Of a stretch of 7,544 bases of DNA, positions 5,243-7,544 are shown in pieces. Source of the stretch: Candidatus Rokuibacteriota bacterium (GTDB lineage Bacteria; JAUVQV01); assembly GCA_030597995.1 (NCBI GenBank), contig JAUVQV010000033.1:1-7544 (forward strand). The letters run 5' to 3'. The number at the start of each line of letters is the position of its first letter. Within the stretch, counting starts at the first letter, position 1. The notes beneath the pieces are model-generated. The model was not told the DNA's origin. It saw only the letters and a program-made list of their open reading frames with translations, and did no database searches. A program made the translations under genes and the position numbers.

Positions 5243-6339
5243 TCATCGGCGTCCCGCAAGAATTGATGGACCAGGAATTCCGGGTCGGGATCGTGCCCGC
5301 CGGGGTGCAGGCCCTCAAAGACGAGGGGCATCGCGTCCTCGTCGAGCATGGGGCCGGCGAGGGGAGCGGTTTTCCGGACGGGGAGTTCAGCCGCGCCGGA
5401 GCCGAGCTGACCGATAGAGAGCGGCTCTACGGGACAAGCAACGTGATCGTCAAGGTAAAAGAGCCGCTTCCGGAAGAATACCGCTTTTTTCGGCGGGGTC
5501 TGATCCTCTTCACCTTCCTTCACCTGGCGTCCAACCGGGATCTCACCCTGGGGCTGATGAAAGGTCAGGTCACGGCCGTGGGCTATGAAACCATTGAGGA
5601 CAAAAACGGGGAGTTGCCACTCCTGGCACCGATGAGCGAGGTCGCCGGGAAACTCGCCGTCCAGGCCGGAGCGGGATACCTCCAGAAGGACCGGGGGGGG
5701 GCGGGAATCCTCCTCGGAGGCGTTCCGGGAGTCCGTCACGGTCACGTTGCCATCCTGGGTGGCGGGGTAGTCGGCACGAACGCCGCCCGGGTAGCCCTGG
5801 GGTTGGGGTCGGAGGTAACCATCATCGATCTCGACCTCCGCCGTCTGGCCTACCTGGACGACATCTTCCACGCCAAGGTGGAAACCCTGATGTCCAACCG
5901 GTTCAACATCGAGATGGCCGCCCTCAGGGCGGACCTCCTCATCGGTGCGGTCCTGGTCCCCGGGGCTCAATCCCCGGTGCTGGTCTCGGAAGAGATCGTG
6001 CGCCGCATGCGCCCCGGTTCCGTCATCGTGGACGTGGCCGTCGACCAGGGAGGCTGCGTCGAGACCATCCGTCCCTCAACCCACTCCAATCCCACCTATT
6101 TGAAACACGGCGTCATCCACTACGGGGTGACGAACATGCCGTCTCTCGTGCCGCAAACCTCGACCTTCGCGCTGACCAACAGCACACTCCCCTACCTGGT
6201 GAAGATCGCCCGCCTGGGGCTTGAAGAAGCTGTCCGAGAGGACCCCTCGCTGAAAAAGGGCCTGAATGTCCTGGCGGGGCGCCTGGTGCACCCGCGGGTA
6301 GCCGAGGCCCACCATCTGCCATGTCATCCGCTGCCATAG
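5239..6339 (+). CDS. ald: Alanine dehydrogenase
   Basis: This is a cytoplasmic NAD-dependent enzyme of 366 residues (family about 360-372) interconverting L-alanine with pyruvate and ammonium. Key residues are present: Arg15 (FRVGI), Lys74 (VKVKEP) and His95 (FLHLA) for pyruvate binding and catalysis, the Rossmann loop GGGVVG (174-179), Asp197 for the NAD ribose, and Asp269 in VDVAVDQGG (264-272). LLGGVPGV (158-165) and TNMPSLVPQTST (298-309) are family signatures, and the C-terminus LNVLAGRLVHPRVAEA is typical. GGGAG (5229-5233) five bases before the ATG gives a ribosome site inside the end of the MEMO gene. The 4-base overlap suggests one operon driven from 3985-4012. It may link to the neighbouring ammonium-uptake genes by consuming or releasing ammonium. 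A run of nine G (5693-5701) lies inside the gene, but the frame is intact through it. Confidence 0.95.
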   Translation: MIIGVPQELMDQEFRVGIVPAGVQALKDEGHRVLVEHGAGEGSGFPDGEFSRAGAELTDRERLYGTSNVIVKVKEPLPEEYRFFRRGLILFTFLHLASNRDLTLGLMKGQVTAVGYETIEDKNGELPLLAPMSEVAGKLAVQAGAGYLQKDRGGAGILLGGVPGVRHGHVAILGGGVVGTNAARVALGLGSEVTIIDLDLRRLAYLDDIFHAKVETLMSNRFNIEMAALRADLLIGAVLVPGAQSPVLVSEEIVRRMRPGSVIVDVAVDQGGCVETIRPSTHSNPTYLKHGVIHYGVTNMPSLVPQTSTFALTNSTLPYLVKIARLGLEEAVREDPSLKKGLNVLAGRLVHPRVAEAHHLPCHPLP

Positions 6340-6374
6340 CCACTGAAGGAAGGCCCCGAGCCTGTTCCGGACCA

Positions 6375-7475
6375 TCACCTCTTCTCGCCACGCAGAACTC
6401 CCTCTATCAGCTCATCGATTGACCTTACACTCTGCCGCACATCGTAGTGCCGCCGAATTCCGGACCTCAACCTCCGACACCACCCGCTGCCTGGAAGACC
6501 GTCCCGGAGGAGCTTCGCGAGGCGGGAATGCAGTTCCTTCTCTCCCAGGTAGCAACATTCTTCCGGGTATAGCTCAGGGTACACCAGGGTCTTCGGGACC
6601 AGCGGCAGGCAACCGCAATACACCGCCTCCATAACGGAGATGCCGAAAAATTCCTGAACCGCGGTCGAGACAACTACATCCGAGTCCCAGAGAACTCTGA
6701 TGTAGTCCGCCCGTCGGGGGACGAACCCGAACTTCCCGATTCTGGATTCCATAAATTCCCGGGCCTCGAGAAAGGGAGTCGGCTTGACCTGGAAGTTCTC
6801 CCCAACCACGTGCACCCGAAACTCCAGGTCCTCACCGGCCAGGTCTCGGAGAACGCGGAAAAATATTTCCGGGCACTTGTCGAACTCCCAGCGGTGGTTC
6901 CAAAGGATGGTGAGGGGTTTTTCCCGTCTCCGGCGTCGCCGAAACCGATCCAGCTCGACGCAGTCGACCCCGGGATATATGACCGCGGCCTTCATCCGCA
7001 GTTCCCTCTCGACCCCCCGGGGGCGGTAGTCGGGCATCTCCCGGAGCAAGGCCTCCAGGCCTTCTTGAAACGAATCCTTTTGAAAACGGGAGTTGAATAC
7101 CAGGGCCTGCGCCGCCAGGGCGGTGGACAGGTTCGTGAAGCCGAAATGGACATCCGGAGACTCACCGCCCGGCACCGGGTAGGCGAATTGGTTTTCGTGG
7201 AAATAGACAATTTTCGGGATCCCCGCCAGCTCCGGAACCACGCCCTGCAGCTCGCCGAGGCTGAGCATGTCAGAGACCAGAAGACAGTCGAACTTTCCAA
7301 GCCGCGCCCTGACCTTTTCCGCCAGCCAGAGGTGGGCGCCCCGCATCCGCCACTTCCAGAAACGCGCGGGGAGGGTTAAAAGATGCACCCGGTGAGCGGA
7401 ATGGGCGACGACCCGGTCGGCAAAGAACTTGTGCGAGCCACCATAAAAAGGTTCGATAAACAGAACGCTCCGCAT
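6375..7475 (-). CDS. Glycosyltransferase, tRNA-queuosine alpha-mannosyltransferase (QTMAN/GTDC1, DUF3524) homologue
   Basis: This 366-residue GT-B enzyme has the N-terminal DUF3524-type domain of vertebrate GTDC1, now known as QTMAN, which mannosylates queuosine in tRNA-Asp. Signatures: IEPFYGGSHK (7-16), LPARFWKWRMRG (35-46), SDML (68-71), YFHENQ (91-96), FGFTN (111-115) and FNSRFQKDSF (127-136). The C-terminal nucleotide-sugar half shows WNHRWEFDK (192-200), VHVVGENF (221-228) and an EX7E pair Glu275/Glu283 in VQEFFGISVMEA. The active site looks complete, and I see no signal peptide or membrane segment. The family assignment is strong; whether the bacterial enzyme uses queuosine-tRNA and GDP-mannose is not known from sequence. 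ATG 7475 is chosen because MRSVLFIEPFYGG matches the family start; an in-frame TTG (7487) falls in a candidate -10 box. No good ribosome site precedes either. It converges on ald with a 35-base gap. Confidence 0.88.
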   Translation of the reverse strand: MRSVLFIEPFYGGSHKFFADRVVAHSAHRVHLLTLPARFWKWRMRGAHLWLAEKVRARLGKFDCLLVSDMLSLGELQGVVPELAGIPKIVYFHENQFAYPVPGGESPDVHFGFTNLSTALAAQALVFNSRFQKDSFQEGLEALLREMPDYRPRGVERELRMKAAVIYPGVDCVELDRFRRRRRREKPLTILWNHRWEFDKCPEIFFRVLRDLAGEDLEFRVHVVGENFQVKPTPFLEAREFMESRIGKFGFVPRRADYIRVLWDSDVVVSTAVQEFFGISVMEAVYCGCLPLVPKTLVYPELYPEECCYLGEKELHSRLAKLLRDGLPGSGWCRRLRSGIRRHYDVRQSVRSIDELIEGVLRGEKR

Positions 7476-7483
7476 GCCAGGGA

Positions 7484-7512
7484 ACAATGCCCGAGACCGC
7501 CACGACAGTCAA
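7484..7512 (-). promoter_or_regulatory. Possible promoter of the glycosyltransferase gene
   Basis: TTGACT (7512-7507), 17 bases, CATTGT (7489-7484) on the minus strand. The -35 box is good and the spacing ideal, but the -10 box matches only three of six consensus bases. If used, RNA starts near 7477, two bases before ATG 7475, which would explain the lack of a ribosome site. The remaining bases to the right edge are GC-rich, with a C5/C4-G8 run (about 7525-7541), and show no gene. Confidence 0.3.
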
Positions 7513-7544
7513 GAACGGGTGCTCCCCCTCCCCGGGGGGGGCAG

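Noticed and set aside
6348..6368. Possible bidirectional terminator between ald and the glycosyltransferase
   Set aside because: GGAAGGC can pair with GCC-TG-TTCC only with a bulge, and there is no T-tract on either side.

Overview
The window is about 7.5 kb of GC-rich bacterial DNA holding six protein-coding genes and well-preserved regulatory DNA. Two perfect sigma-54 (RpoN) promoters, an AmtB-GlnK pair and a NifA-like enhancer-binding protein point to a diderm bacterium with RpoN-controlled nitrogen metabolism. The MEMO-like gene and the DUF3524-type glycosyltransferase fit Desulfobacterota, NC10 or Nitrospirota, but this taxonomic guess is weak. No RNA gene, insertion sequence or CRISPR array was seen.

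Left part, all reading leftwards (minus strand): a GAF-AAA+-HTH sigma-54 activator (2247-3809), then an ammonium transporter gene amt (573-1949), then a P-II signal protein gene glnK (193-534). The activator has its own strong sigma-70 promoter (3871-3899). A consensus sigma-54 promoter (2082-2096) precedes amt and should drive amt-glnK with a leader of about 120 nt. A second perfect sigma-54 promoter (34-48) lies after glnK and fires out of the window, so an unseen nitrogen-regulated gene follows.

The most interesting signal is a 12-bp near-palindrome, TACnnWTTGGTA, present three times: about 80 bp upstream of the left sigma-54 promoter, about 103 bp upstream of the amt sigma-54 promoter, and on the -10 box of the activator's own promoter. 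This looks like the binding site of the activator, serving as enhancer at two promoters and autorepressor at its own. The P-II protein has Glu at position 51 where the uridylylated Tyr normally sits, so ammonium signalling here probably works by ligand binding rather than covalent modification.

Right part: diverging from the activator, a MEMO-family protein gene (4019-5242) and an alanine dehydrogenase gene (5239-6339) overlap by four bases. The MEMO gene has a sigma-70-like promoter so close to its ATG that the transcript is probably leaderless. Converging on them from the right is a glycosyltransferase (6375-7475) related to tRNA-queuosine mannosyltransferase. Ammonium uptake, P-II sensing, a sigma-54 activator and an ammonium-using or ammonium-releasing alanine dehydrogenase make a nitrogen theme; the MEMO protein and the glycosyltransferase have no proven link to it.
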